Assembly: GCA_900321055.1 (NCBI GenBank)
Contig: ONUQ01000118.1
Span: forward strand, 1 to 14,309
Reading direction: 5' to 3'
Source: an uncultured Elusimicrobia bacterium
Lineage (GTDB): Bacteria; Elusimicrobiota; Endomicrobiia; Endomicrobiales; Endomicrobiaceae
Length of the DNA: 14,309 nt
The notes below the pieces were generated by a model that saw only the letters and a program-made list of their open reading frames with translations, was not told the DNA's origin and made no database searches. How positions within the stretch are numbered: position 1 is the stretch's first letter; each line of letters begins with the position of its first letter. A program made the position numbers and the translations under genes. Below are positions 1 to 6,470 of the stretch, piece by piece.

Positions 1-53
1 GTGAACTGAATATAAATTTTTATGAGAATTCAAAAGAATTTTGTTTCAAATGA
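1..53 (+). CDS. Possible C-terminal tail of an upstream gene (partial)
   Basis: The third forward frame is open from the window edge to a TGA at 51-53 and would encode about 16 residues ending in EFCFK. The other two forward frames stop within the first 9 bases. A hairpin with a T tract follows about 30 bases after this stop, which fits a gene end. The tail is too short to identify a family, and it could be non-coding. Confidence 0.3.
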   Translation, partial: ELNINFYENSKEFCFK

Positions 54-81
54 GAAAAGAAAGATAGTTTTATTTAAGAAC

Positions 82-127
82 TTATTTTAAATTAAATATA
101 AATTGTTAATTTAAAATAAATTTTTTT
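82..127 (+). terminator. A/T-only hairpin plus T tract, likely intrinsic terminator
   Basis: A perfect 14-bp inverted repeat (82-95 pairing with 106-119) encloses a 10-base loop and is followed by an A and seven consecutive T (121-127). The shape is that of a rho-independent terminator for a plus-strand gene entering from the left. The stem has no G or C, so its stability is low for its length. A protein-binding palindrome is the alternative. Confidence 0.5.
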
Positions 128-173
128 CTGAATGTAATAAATTCAAAATTCATTAGCATAACTGAATTATTAA

Positions 174-231
174 TTGAATGACAGGTGCAGTTGATGTGAT
201 AATATAAAAAATATACAATATATTACAACTG
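174..231 (+). promoter_or_regulatory. Candidate promoter overlapped by an imperfect inverted repeat
   Basis: Two overlapping sigma70-like arrangements are visible: TTGATG (191-196) with a 17-base spacer to TACAAT (214-219), and TTGAAT (174-179) with an 18-base spacer to GATAAT (198-203). The arms CAGTTG (188-193) and TAATAT (200-205) are mirrored by ATATTA (220-225) and CAACTG (226-231). This dyad sits across the core promoter, as a repressor operator would. It is placed to drive the NlpC/P60 gene at 292 with a leader of about 65 bases. Confidence 0.4.
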
Positions 232-291
232 ACTGTAAATTTTAGTATTAATAATCGGAAAACTTATTTTTTTATTAGAGTTTATAAATAG

Positions 292-1746
292 ATGAAAACC
301 AAATATTTGATATTATATTTTTGTATATTTTTATTTTGCTATGGTCATGCTTTTTCGCAAGTATCTCAGGCTCCCGATATAAGTAATACCGGTGTACATT
401 ATGATAGTGTAAAAGTTTTAGCAAAAAAAGTAAAAATTAAAAATCCTATTCCAATAAATTACAATAAAATAGACAAACTTATTACTTTTGAACAAACTAT
501 TCCGAGACACATGAAAGTTGCCGGTTATTGGATGTCAAAAATAAAAGAGCCTGATAAAATAATACTGACACAAAAAGAAATTAAAAAATTGAACAAGAAT
601 ATTTATAATCTGAAACTTGGAATAACCGATTTAATAAATTATCCGAAAACGGTAAAACAAAGCAGATTAAAAAAAACATTTCTTGCTCTTCTAAACTTAT
701 TAATTAGACAAGATTTAACAGATATTGATGGAGAATTTCTTTTACCGGGAGTTTTTGTGGATTTATATCATACTATAGATCTTCCGGAAACAGAAGTTGC
801 TGATATAAGATATGCAATTACAACAAAATATAATGATGTTAGATTATTTCCTACCGAACAAAAAATAATATCTTTAAATTCTGCAACAAAGATTGACAGA
901 TTACAAGAAGAAAGTATAGATGTTGGAACACCAGTAATTGTTTTGTGCCAAACAAAAGATAAGTTATGGAGTTTTGTTACTACTGAAACCGAAGAAGGAT
1001 GGATAAAAACCGAAAATATTGCTTTTACGGATAGAAAAATTTTTAATAAATGGATTAGGTCAAAAAAAGTAGTTATAACAAATTCAAAAGCCGATATTTT
1101 TTTAGATAAGAAAAAAACTAACTATTTGGAATATGCACGAATGGGTTCTAAATATCCATATATATCCAAGAAAGGTGAAGAAACTATTTGTATAAAAATT
1201 CCTATAAGAGATAATGACGGATTATTAAAAATAACAAAAGGATATTTAGATTATACTGATGCTAATATCGGTTTTCTAAAATATACTCAAAGAAATGCTT
1301 TAAATTTAGCATTTAATCAAATAAATTCTCCTTATGGTTGGGGTGGTTCGGATGGCGAGCAAGATTGTTCGGGATATTTAGGGCAAATATACAATTGTTT
1401 TGGAATATTATTGCCTGAAACTTCTGTTCAAAAAATAAAATGCGGGACTGTTATTGAACTAAATAAAAAAGACGATGCTTCCATAAAAAATTCAACTATC
1501 ATTGATAAAGCCATGCCCGGAATTTCTTTTATATATTTACACGGTCACATTATGTTGTATATCGGTGAAGAAAATTATAAACCTTATGTTATACATTCCG
1601 TTTTGGGATTAAAATCTTATACCGAAAACAATGAAAAAGCTATAAATTATATAAATAAAACTATAGTTTCCGATTTAGAAATAGGTGACGAATTTGCAGG
1701 TAACTCTCTAATAGACAGAACTTCAAAATTCAATATTATAAAATAA
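292..1746 (+). CDS. Secreted NlpC/P60 family peptidase with SH3-type domains
   Basis: This 484-residue protein is probably an exported murein-peptide hydrolase that cuts peptidoglycan stem peptides. Residues 1-22 are a signal peptide with a short basic start, a hydrophobic core and AFS before Q23. Residues about 60-145 resemble the N-terminal stabilising domain of this family (MKVAGYWMSKIKEPDKI). Residues about 170-325 hold two SH3b-like segments, including the conserved EEGWIKTENI turn. The C-terminal domain, about 333-450, carries the catalytic Cys in DCSG (C359, after SPYGWGG), the catalytic His in GHIMLYIG (H419) and a third polar residue in VIHS (H435). All three expected residues are present, so it should be active. 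The start has no strong Shine-Dalgarno site but is fixed by the signal peptide. It is monocistronic and convergent with metF. The fold class is certain; the exact bond cut is not. Confidence 0.88.
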   Translation: MKTKYLILYFCIFLFCYGHAFSQVSQAPDISNTGVHYDSVKVLAKKVKIKNPIPINYNKIDKLITFEQTIPRHMKVAGYWMSKIKEPDKIILTQKEIKKLNKNIYNLKLGITDLINYPKTVKQSRLKKTFLALLNLLIRQDLTDIDGEFLLPGVFVDLYHTIDLPETEVADIRYAITTKYNDVRLFPTEQKIISLNSATKIDRLQEESIDVGTPVIVLCQTKDKLWSFVTTETEEGWIKTENIAFTDRKIFNKWIRSKKVVITNSKADIFLDKKKTNYLEYARMGSKYPYISKKGEETICIKIPIRDNDGLLKITKGYLDYTDANIGFLKYTQRNALNLAFNQINSPYGWGGSDGEQDCSGYLGQIYNCFGILLPETSVQKIKCGTVIELNKKDDASIKNSTIIDKAMPGISFIYLHGHIMLYIGEENYKPYVIHSVLGLKSYTENNEKAINYINKTIVSDLEIGDEFAGNSLIDRTSKFNIIK

Positions 1747-2083
1747 AATTTTCTATAGATTACTGAAAATTTGTTTGGTGAAAATTATTTGATAACTGCT
1801 ATTTTGAAAATTTTATTTTTGCTTAAATTTTTTTAGTTCATCTCTGTTTTTGCAGGTACATATTTCATTATAAAATTAAGAAATTTTATATCGTTATAAT
1901 TTAAGTCTTTCAAAACTATATTCTATAAAATAAAAAGACATTAATGTTGCTGATGCAGAAATTTTTGATATCTCTATTTTGGAATATTCTTTATTATAAC
2001 TTCCGGCATTATGTTCGTTTATAGTCTGTATAATTAAAATTTTATTCATAAGAATTTGATTATGACATATAAATTAAATTCGG
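1747..2083. other. Convergent intergenic region between the NlpC/P60 gene and metF
   Basis: This 337-base stretch separates two converging genes. Right after the NlpC/P60 stop lies a weak 8-bp A/T hairpin (1746-1753 with 1765-1772) without a following T tract, so I do not call a terminator. The only coding-like content is on the minus strand at 1833-2049, listed separately. I see no RNA gene or clear promoter. Confidence 0.5.
1833..2049 (-). pseudogene. Possible frameshifted small gene, family unrecognised
   Basis: On the minus strand an ATG at 2049 opens 51 codons (starting MNKILIIQTINEHNAGSYNK) and ends with TAA at 1894-1896. The next frame is open from about 1922 and continues with the protein-like segment IVLKDLNYNDIKFLNFIMKY to a TAA at 1833-1835. 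Switching frame anywhere in 1894-1922 would give one product of about 70 residues. It begins 34 bases after the metF stop on the same strand, but no Shine-Dalgarno site precedes it. It could be a decayed small gene, a sequencing indel, or chance open frames in AT-rich DNA. I do not recognise the family. Confidence 0.3.
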
Positions 2084-2950
2084 TTATTGTCTTACTATAG
2101 AAACGATTTTTTTTACCGGCTCAATTTTGTTTAATGTATAAAAATGGATTCCCGGAGCACCGTTGTTTAATAATTCTTTACATTGGTTTATTGCATATTC
2201 CGTGCCGGCTTCCAGGATTTTTTCGGGATTATCATGTATGGGAGAAAACATTTTATGAATTTCTTCAGGTATACTTGCTTTACAACCTTTACAAAATTTA
2301 ATTAATCCGTCATAAGATGTTATTGGTAAAATTCCGGGAATTATTCTTGTTTTTATTCCCGCCTGTCTTACTGATTTAACATAGTCAAAATACAATTTAT
2401 TATCAAAAAACAGTTGGGTTATTACAAAATCCGCACCACAATCTATTTTGTGTTTTAAATATTTTATATCGGATTCTCTGTTGGGTGATAAAGGATGCAT
2501 TTCCGGAAAACCTGCCACACCTAAACAAAATTGATTCTTATATTCTTTTCTAATATAAGTAATAAGCTCACTGCTATATTTATAATTATCTGTCGGCAGG
2601 TTAGAAATATCCTTAGGATAATCTCCTCTCATGGCAAGAATATTTTCTATTCCTTTATCGGATATCTTTTTTAATATATCTTCTATTTCTTTTTTTGTAT
2701 GACATATACAAGTTAAATGTGCTACGGAGGGAATATTATATGCTTTTTGAATATGTTCAACTATAGCTAAAGTTTTATCTCTGTTTCCACCGCCTGCACC
2801 ATAAGTACAAGAAACGAAATCTGGTTTTAGCAGAGAAAACTCCTTTAGAATTTCATGTATTAAACGAATATCTCCTTCAGGAGTTTTTGCCGGAAAAACT
2901 TCAAAAGAAAAAGTTCTATCTTTTTGTTTAAATATATCTTTTAGTAACAA
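2084..2950 (-). CDS. metF: Methylenetetrahydrofolate reductase, MetF
   Basis: This enzyme reduces 5,10-methylene-THF to 5-methyl-THF with FAD and NAD(P)H, supplying the methyl group for methionine synthesis in the cytoplasm. The 288 residues match the usual single-domain bacterial length (about 290). Visible family signatures are SFEVFPAKTPEGD near the N-terminus with the catalytic-type Glu (E17), SCTYGAGGGNRDKT (47-60), AHLTC (77-81), LAMRGDYP with the flavin-tuning Asp (D110), GVAGFPEMHP (144-153), CGADFVITQLFFDN with Gln179, and IIPGILPI (203-210). The start codon is TTG at 2950-2948. An in-frame stop lies just upstream, and GGAGAG sits six bases before the TTG, so no other start fits. It is the third gene of the minus-strand operon, 30 bases after the lipoprotein stop. 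No methionine synthase is visible nearby. Confidence 0.95.
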   Translation of the reverse strand: MLLKDIFKQKDRTFSFEVFPAKTPEGDIRLIHEILKEFSLLKPDFVSCTYGAGGGNRDKTLAIVEHIQKAYNIPSVAHLTCICHTKKEIEDILKKISDKGIENILAMRGDYPKDISNLPTDNYKYSSELITYIRKEYKNQFCLGVAGFPEMHPLSPNRESDIKYLKHKIDCGADFVITQLFFDNKLYFDYVKSVRQAGIKTRIIPGILPITSYDGLIKFCKGCKASIPEEIHKMFSPIHDNPEKILEAGTEYAINQCKELLNNGAPGIHFYTLNKIEPVKKIVSIVRQ

Positions 2951-2956
2951 TTCAAT

Positions 2957-2962
2957 CTCTCC
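2957..2962 (-). promoter_or_regulatory. Shine-Dalgarno site deciding the metF TTG start
   Basis: The minus strand reads GGAGAG here, six bases before the TTG at 2950. An in-frame TAA lies about a dozen bases further upstream, so this site fixes the TTG as the initiation codon. Confidence 0.8.
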
Positions 2963-2980
2963 GTATATTTATGTATCATT

Positions 2981-3889
2981 TTACAATGCAGGTAAAGTTA
3001 TATTAAAAACAGTATTGTTTTTTTCGTCCAACAAGGTAACTGATTTAATAGAGGAAATTTTATATTTCTGTAAATCTTTTATAAGTTCTTGTTCAAATAG
3101 TTCTTTTATTAATTTAATAAAGTCATCTTCTTGTTGCAATGATTTTATTATTGAGGCAATATCTTGTTCGGTTTCCAATCCCAATATTCTTTTTATTGTT
3201 TCAACAACTGCTTGTTCTTTTTCTTGATCCAATATTTTTGTTAATACTGCCTTTGCTGATGCAATAGATTTTTGTATGTTTTTTGTTTGAAAAATTAATG
3301 TGTCTGCATCATAATTTGAAAATTTTAATCCTAAATTTTGTCCTAATATGGATAAAAGTCTTACTACCCCGGAACTGTTAACTTTGGAAACACATAACCG
3401 TCCAATATATTCTTCTAAAGAAATATCATGCTTATCGGCTATCGTTTGTTTTGCAAGTTCTTCCGTTTCTATTTCCATAAATTGTCTTTCCAAATAATCC
3501 GTTCTTGATATATAACTATGTGAAACTTTCTTTATGTCATCTATGTTTGCAAAAATTCTAAGTAGCATTTTGTACTGGCTGTCAAAAGCTGAAAGAACAA
3601 CTATTTTAATATCCTTGTCTGAACTCAAAGGAACTCTGATTATAGAGGAAGCAATATCCTGTAATTTTTTATAAATTTCTTTAATTTTATTACTGTCATT
3701 CGTTGTTAAATCATCAAAAACAACATCTAAGTATAAAGTAGTTCCGTATACAGATGCAGAAGAATCAATATCCGTCTCTTTTTTTATAAAAGATTGAGTA
3801 TCTTCTATTAATGTTTCCTTTGGAAAAGTAACATCACAAGATAGTAAAACAAAAGTTAGTAATAATAAGATAAAAAACTGTTTAATCAT
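2981..3889 (-). CDS. Unrecognised lipoprotein translationally coupled to ftsH
   Basis: The product of 302 residues starts with a lipoprotein signal peptide: MIKQ, a Leu/Phe-rich core, then the lipobox LLSC with Cys18 as the lipidation site. Asp follows at +2, which in E. coli favours inner-membrane retention; whether that rule holds here is unknown. The mature part has no membrane segment and no catalytic motif I recognise. It looks like an alpha/beta region (about 45-125) followed by a mostly helical, charged C-terminal half. I chose the ATG at 3889 because it puts the signal peptide at the N-terminus; the frame is open further upstream to 3994, but that would bury the signal inside the protein. 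The start overlaps the last 8 bases of ftsH and lacks a Shine-Dalgarno site, implying coupling. A role alongside the FtsH-like protease, as partner or substrate adaptor, is inference from position only. Confidence 0.75.
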   Translation of the reverse strand: MIKQFFILLLLTFVLLSCDVTFPKETLIEDTQSFIKKETDIDSSASVYGTTLYLDVVFDDLTTNDSNKIKEIYKKLQDIASSIIRVPLSSDKDIKIVVLSAFDSQYKMLLRIFANIDDIKKVSHSYISRTDYLERQFMEIETEELAKQTIADKHDISLEEYIGRLCVSKVNSSGVVRLLSILGQNLGLKFSNYDADTLIFQTKNIQKSIASAKAVLTKILDQEKEQAVVETIKRILGLETEQDIASIIKSLQQEDDFIKLIKELFEQELIKDLQKYKISSIKSVTLLDEKNNTVFNITLPAL

Positions 3890-5627
3890 TGTTATTTGTC
3901 TGACTATCTTCTTTCTTAGTTTCCTGTTCTGAAACATTACTGTTTTTACTTTTGGAATGGTTAACAAAAATTTGTTCAACTTCTTTATAATCAAGTTCTT
4001 CTTTTTTTAACAATGCTTGTGCTAAATCATCAACTATAATCCATTCTTTAGTTAAACAATCTGTTACTTTATTTAAACAATTATTTAATATATTCATTGT
4101 TTCAAGATTTAAATCTTCTTTTAATTTTGAAGACATATTTTCTTTAGGAATAACAGAAAAATCACCGACAAACCCTTTAGTACTCATACCGAAATTCCAT
4201 ACCATTGCATTGGCTATTGCCATTGCTTTTTGAAAATCGGATGATACTCCGGTAGAAGTTGTGTTATACTTTATTTTTTCTGCAGCATATCCTCCAAGAG
4301 CAACAACAATATCTGCTAATAAAGTTTCTTTGCTTTGAGTATGAAGTTCTTCCTTAGGAGAATGAGCAACTAATCCCAATGCACCGCCTCTGGATTTTAA
4401 AGATGCTTTAAAAATTTCATCGGTAGGATGCAATAAATATAGAGCTACTGCATGTCCCGCTTCGTGATAAGCAGTCATCTCTTTTTCTTCCTTTGTCATT
4501 GTAAGATGTGTTTCTAATCCTAAATCAACTCTATCCATAGCTGCGGATAGAGCTTCCATATCAACCGTAGATTTTTTGTTTCTGGTAGATATTAAAGCTG
4601 CTTCTTTAACAATGTTTTCTATTTCTGCAGGGGACTTAAATTTTGCATAAGAAGCTAATTTTCTTGCATCAATATCATCAGCTGTTTTTATTTTTCCTAA
4701 ATAGTATTTAAATATTTCTTCTCTCTCTTCAAATGTAGGTAAAGTTATTTGAATTTTCCTGTCAAATCTTCCCGGTCTTAAAAGTGCTTTATCTAAAACA
4801 TTTTCATTAGCATTTGTAGCTGCTATAACAATAATATTTTGTGAAGAACTTTCCAATCCGTCCATTTCAACAAGCAACTGGTTTTGAGTACTGTTTGTTT
4901 CTTCTCCACCGCCCATATAAGAAAAAGTTCTACCTCTACCGATAACATCTATTTCGTCTATAAAAATTATACATGAACCTTCCGTATAAGCAAGTTTTCT
5001 TGCTTGAGAAAATAATTTCCTAACCCTTGATGCTCCAACTCCGACAAAAACTTCAACAAATTCACTTCCTGCTATTGAAATAAAAGGCATTTTTGCCTCG
5101 GTAGCTATAGCTTTTGCAAGTAAAGTTTTACCGCATCCCGGAGGTCCCATTAACAAAATACCTTTAACTAATTTTCCGCCTATTTGTTTTACTCTTCTGC
5201 TATCTCTGATAATATCAACTACTTCCATTGCTTCTTTTTTTGCAGCTTCAAAACCGATAACATCGGTAAACTTTACATTAACTCTGTTAGCTTTAACTTT
5301 GTTCTTTTTCATTTTTGAAAAACCTCCGCTAAAAAAGAACAAATATGCTCCTACAAAAACTATGGCTTGAATTGCACCCATAAGAATATACATAGGAATA
5401 TAAGCCAACATTGTATTTCTGCCGTAAGAATCTAATCTCATAATTAAAACAATAAAAATCCATATTAGAAATAAAGTCGCAAAAACTATAGAAATTAATC
5501 CCCAATGGTCAATAAAAAGCATTTTAATTTTTTTTATTAGTTTTCCATCGGATAAATTTGAATTTTTATTAGAATTCTTGTTTGAATTTTTATTTGAATT
5601 TTTACTTAATAAATCTAAATCTTTCAT
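3882..5627 (-). CDS. ftsH: FtsH-family membrane AAA+ zinc protease, periplasmic domain missing
   Basis: This 581-residue ATP-dependent metalloprotease degrades membrane and some soluble proteins. The AAA module carries Walker A GPPGCGKT (161-168), the pore segment [12 protein letters not shown], Walker B FIDEID (222-227) and the arginine-finger region [20 protein letters not shown] (R284, R287). The protease domain has HEAGH (388-392) and the third zinc ligand Asp in TGVSSDFQ (D464), so both activities look intact. Two membrane segments (about 36-63 and 73-103) are separated by only about 10 residues, whereas typical FtsH has a periplasmic domain of about 70. An Asn/Ser/Lys repeat tract precedes TM1. 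The helical motif normally reading like FSGADL is replaced by FKSPAEIEN. The ATG at 5627 is chosen because GGAGGG lies just before it; an in-frame ATG at 5663 would lie at or above the likely transcript start. It is probably a divergent paralogue or lineage form, and a second ftsH may exist elsewhere. Confidence 0.92.
   Translation of the reverse strand: MKDLDLLSKNSNKNSNKNSNKNSNLSDGKLIKKIKMLFIDHWGLISIVFATLFLIWIFIVLIMRLDSYGRNTMLAYIPMYILMGAIQAIVFVGAYLFFFSGGFSKMKKNKVKANRVNVKFTDVIGFEAAKKEAMEVVDIIRDSRRVKQIGGKLVKGILLMGPPGCGKTLLAKAIATEAKMPFISIAGSEFVEVFVGVGASRVRKLFSQARKLAYTEGSCIIFIDEIDVIGRGRTFSYMGGGEETNSTQNQLLVEMDGLESSSQNIIVIAATNANENVLDKALLRPGRFDRKIQITLPTFEEREEIFKYYLGKIKTADDIDARKLASYAKFKSPAEIENIVKEAALISTRNKKSTVDMEALSAAMDRVDLGLETHLTMTKEEKEMTAYHEAGHAVALYLLHPTDEIFKASLKSRGGALGLVAHSPKEELHTQSKETLLADIVVALGGYAAEKIKYNTTSTGVSSDFQKAMAIANAMVWNFGMSTKGFVGDFSVIPKENMSSKLKEDLNLETMNILNNCLNKVTDCLTKEWIIVDDLAQALLKKEELDYKEVEQIFVNHSKSKNSNVSEQETKKEDSQTNNND
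5557..5604 (-). repeat. 12-bp in-frame tandem repeat in the ftsH 5' coding region
   Basis: Four 12-bp units lie head to tail. On the plus strand three read TTTGAATTTTTA and one (5569-5580) is diverged. On the coding strand each unit encodes four residues, giving a repeated NSNK tract in the cytoplasmic N-terminus. The unit length is a multiple of three, so gain or loss of units would change tract length without breaking the frame. Confidence 0.85.
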
Positions 5628-5630
5628 TTT

Positions 5631-5636
5631 CCCTCC
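5631..5636 (-). promoter_or_regulatory. Shine-Dalgarno site deciding the ftsH start
   Basis: The minus strand reads GGAGGG, three bases before the ATG at 5627. The upstream in-frame ATG at 5663 has no such site and would translate the Shine-Dalgarno itself as SGGK. Confidence 0.75.
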
Positions 5637-5665
5637 GCTACAATATAATATGATATATTCCATAT

Positions 5666-5694
5666 ATTATAGTAAAATATTTAATAATAAAGAA
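5666..5694 (-). promoter_or_regulatory. Candidate promoter for the ftsH-lipoprotein-metF operon
   Basis: A perfect -10 hexamer TATAAT lies on the minus strand at 5671-5666. A 17-base spacer leads to a weak -35 (TTCTTT, 5694-5689). The predicted start near 5659 gives a leader of about 30 bases to the ATG at 5627. The -10 is convincing and the -35 is poor. Confidence 0.45.
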
Positions 5695-5723
5695 ATATAT
5701 TGTGCATTTGACATCATCATCTC

Positions 5724-5753
5724 TTGACAAAAATAAGTCTTTTTTTTTACAAT
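5724..5753 (+). promoter_or_regulatory. Near-consensus sigma70 promoter of the tad operon
   Basis: A perfect -35 TTGACA (5724-5729) is followed by an 18-base spacer and TACAAT (5748-5753), giving a predicted transcript start near 5760. The leader to the ATG at 5780 would be about 20 bases and contains GGAAAAG at 5771-5777. This position rules out the longer reading-frame start at 5702. A second TTGACA at 5708-5713 has no good matching -10. Confidence 0.7.
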
Positions 5754-5779
5754 GTTCCCTATTAAATTTTGGAAAAGAT

Positions 5780-6283
5780 ATGGTGAAAAATAATAAAGGT
5801 CAGGCATTTGTAGAGGCAGTCTTTTTTTTTTCTATAATGATTGTCTTGATTTTTTCTGTTGTTTGGTTTGCAAAAATCCTTTTAACATGGCAACAATTGA
5901 TTTCTGCTACAAGATACGGAACAGATATGATTGCAAATACGAATTTATCCGAAACTGACATAAAGAAAGATATTGAAAATTATTTAACACATAAAATGAT
6001 AGAGGGTAGAAGATTAGATGTTAAAAGAATAAAAGAAATAAATGTAGATATAAAAGATTTTCAATGCTTAGGTTTGGATAATATGTTGGATTTAAATAAT
6101 ATTGTTAATTTTTTTAAGGGGATTATTATTCCCGCACATGAACTTTCTACCGTATCAATAACTTATTCTTATGATGTTCCTAAAATATTAAGTTTTATTG
6201 GGATGGATGAGTTTAAAATAAAAACAAAATTATCAGTTTTAGCCGGTAGCGGTTGTGGAAATAAAATGCATAGAAGAAAATAA
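5780..6283 (+). CDS. TadE-like minor pseudopilin of the Tad pilus
   Basis: The 167-residue protein has a class III prepilin-like N-terminus: a basic stretch ending in KG, then QAFVE with Glu at +5 (E12), then a hydrophobic helix (about 13-35). The helix runs into LLTWQQLISATRYGTDM, which matches the conserved region after the membrane segment in TadE/TadG proteins. Such pseudopilins are cleaved by the prepilin peptidase and assist Flp pilus assembly. The C-terminal domain is variable and holds two cysteines (C96, C159) that could form a disulfide. The ATG at 5780 is chosen because it places the pilin motif at the N-terminus, follows GGAAAAG, and lies downstream of the predicted transcript start. 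It is the first gene of the tad operon, 16 bases before flp. TadE versus TadF cannot be settled by eye. Confidence 0.8.
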   Translation: MVKNNKGQAFVEAVFFFSIMIVLIFSVVWFAKILLTWQQLISATRYGTDMIANTNLSETDIKKDIENYLTHKMIEGRRLDVKRIKEINVDIKDFQCLGLDNMLDLNNIVNFFKGIIIPAHELSTVSITYSYDVPKILSFIGMDEFKIKTKLSVLAGSGCGNKMHRRK

Positions 6284-6287
6284 TTTT

Positions 6288-6293
6288 AAGGAG
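6288..6293 (+). promoter_or_regulatory. Shine-Dalgarno site deciding the flp start
   Basis: AAGGAG lies six bases before the ATG at 6300. The frame is open further upstream to 6255, but that start would overlap the preceding gene and put 15 residues in front of the prepilin leader. Confidence 0.8.
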
Positions 6294-6299
6294 AAAAAA

Positions 6300-6461
6300 A
6301 TGTTGAGAAATAAGAAAGGTCAAGGGATGGTAGAATATATTCTGATAATAGTTTTGGCAGTGATTGTCGTTATTGCAGGAGTAAAATTGTTTGGTAAAAA
6401 TGTACAGAAAATGTTTTCTAATGCAAACGAAACAATAGAATCAGAAGCAATTAACCAATAG
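6300..6461 (+). CDS. flp: Flp-type major pilin, Tad pilus
   Basis: The 53-residue prepilin has the whole Flp/Fap signature. A short basic leader MLRNKKG is followed by the cleavage site G/QGMVEY, with Glu at +5 and Tyr at +6 after the cut. An unbroken hydrophobic helix (about 14-32) follows, then a short polar tail. After cleavage by a prepilin peptidase it would polymerise into the thin Flp pilus used for surface adhesion. The small size is normal for this family (about 50-80 residues). A strong AAGGAG site makes it probably the best-translated gene of the operon, as expected for the major subunit. Only one flp copy is present here. Confidence 0.93.
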   Translation: MLRNKKGQGMVEYILIIVLAVIVVIAGVKLFGKNVQKMFSNANETIESEAINQ

Positions 6462-6470
6462 AATAAAAAT

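Noticed and set aside
1..291. RNA gene or riboswitch in the AT-rich leader
   Set aside because: No tRNA-like cloverleaf, no conserved riboswitch core, and almost no GC pairs; only the hairpin and the promoter dyad stand out.
1938..1947. Palindrome ACATTAATGT followed by a minus-strand T-rich stretch, as a metF operon terminator
   Set aside because: There is no loop, so only about three base pairs could form, and it lies within the possible small reading frame.
3015..3227. Forward open frame opposite the lipoprotein gene
   Set aside because: Low-complexity Ser/Cys-rich translation antisense to a better-supported gene; no ribosome binding site. A shadow frame.
3890..3994. Longer lipoprotein start deep inside ftsH
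   Set aside because: It would put 35 charged residues ahead of a clear lipoprotein signal peptide.
5557..5604. CRISPR-like array
   Set aside because: The units are 12 bp, contiguous and without spacers; they are a coding repeat.
5628..5663. Longer N-terminus for FtsH starting at ATG 5663
   Set aside because: It would translate the Shine-Dalgarno site and begins at or above the likely transcript start next to the TATAAT box.
5702..5779. Longer N-terminus for the TadE-like protein starting at GTG 5702
   Set aside because: It lies upstream of the predicted transcript start and would place 26 residues before the prepilin-like leader.
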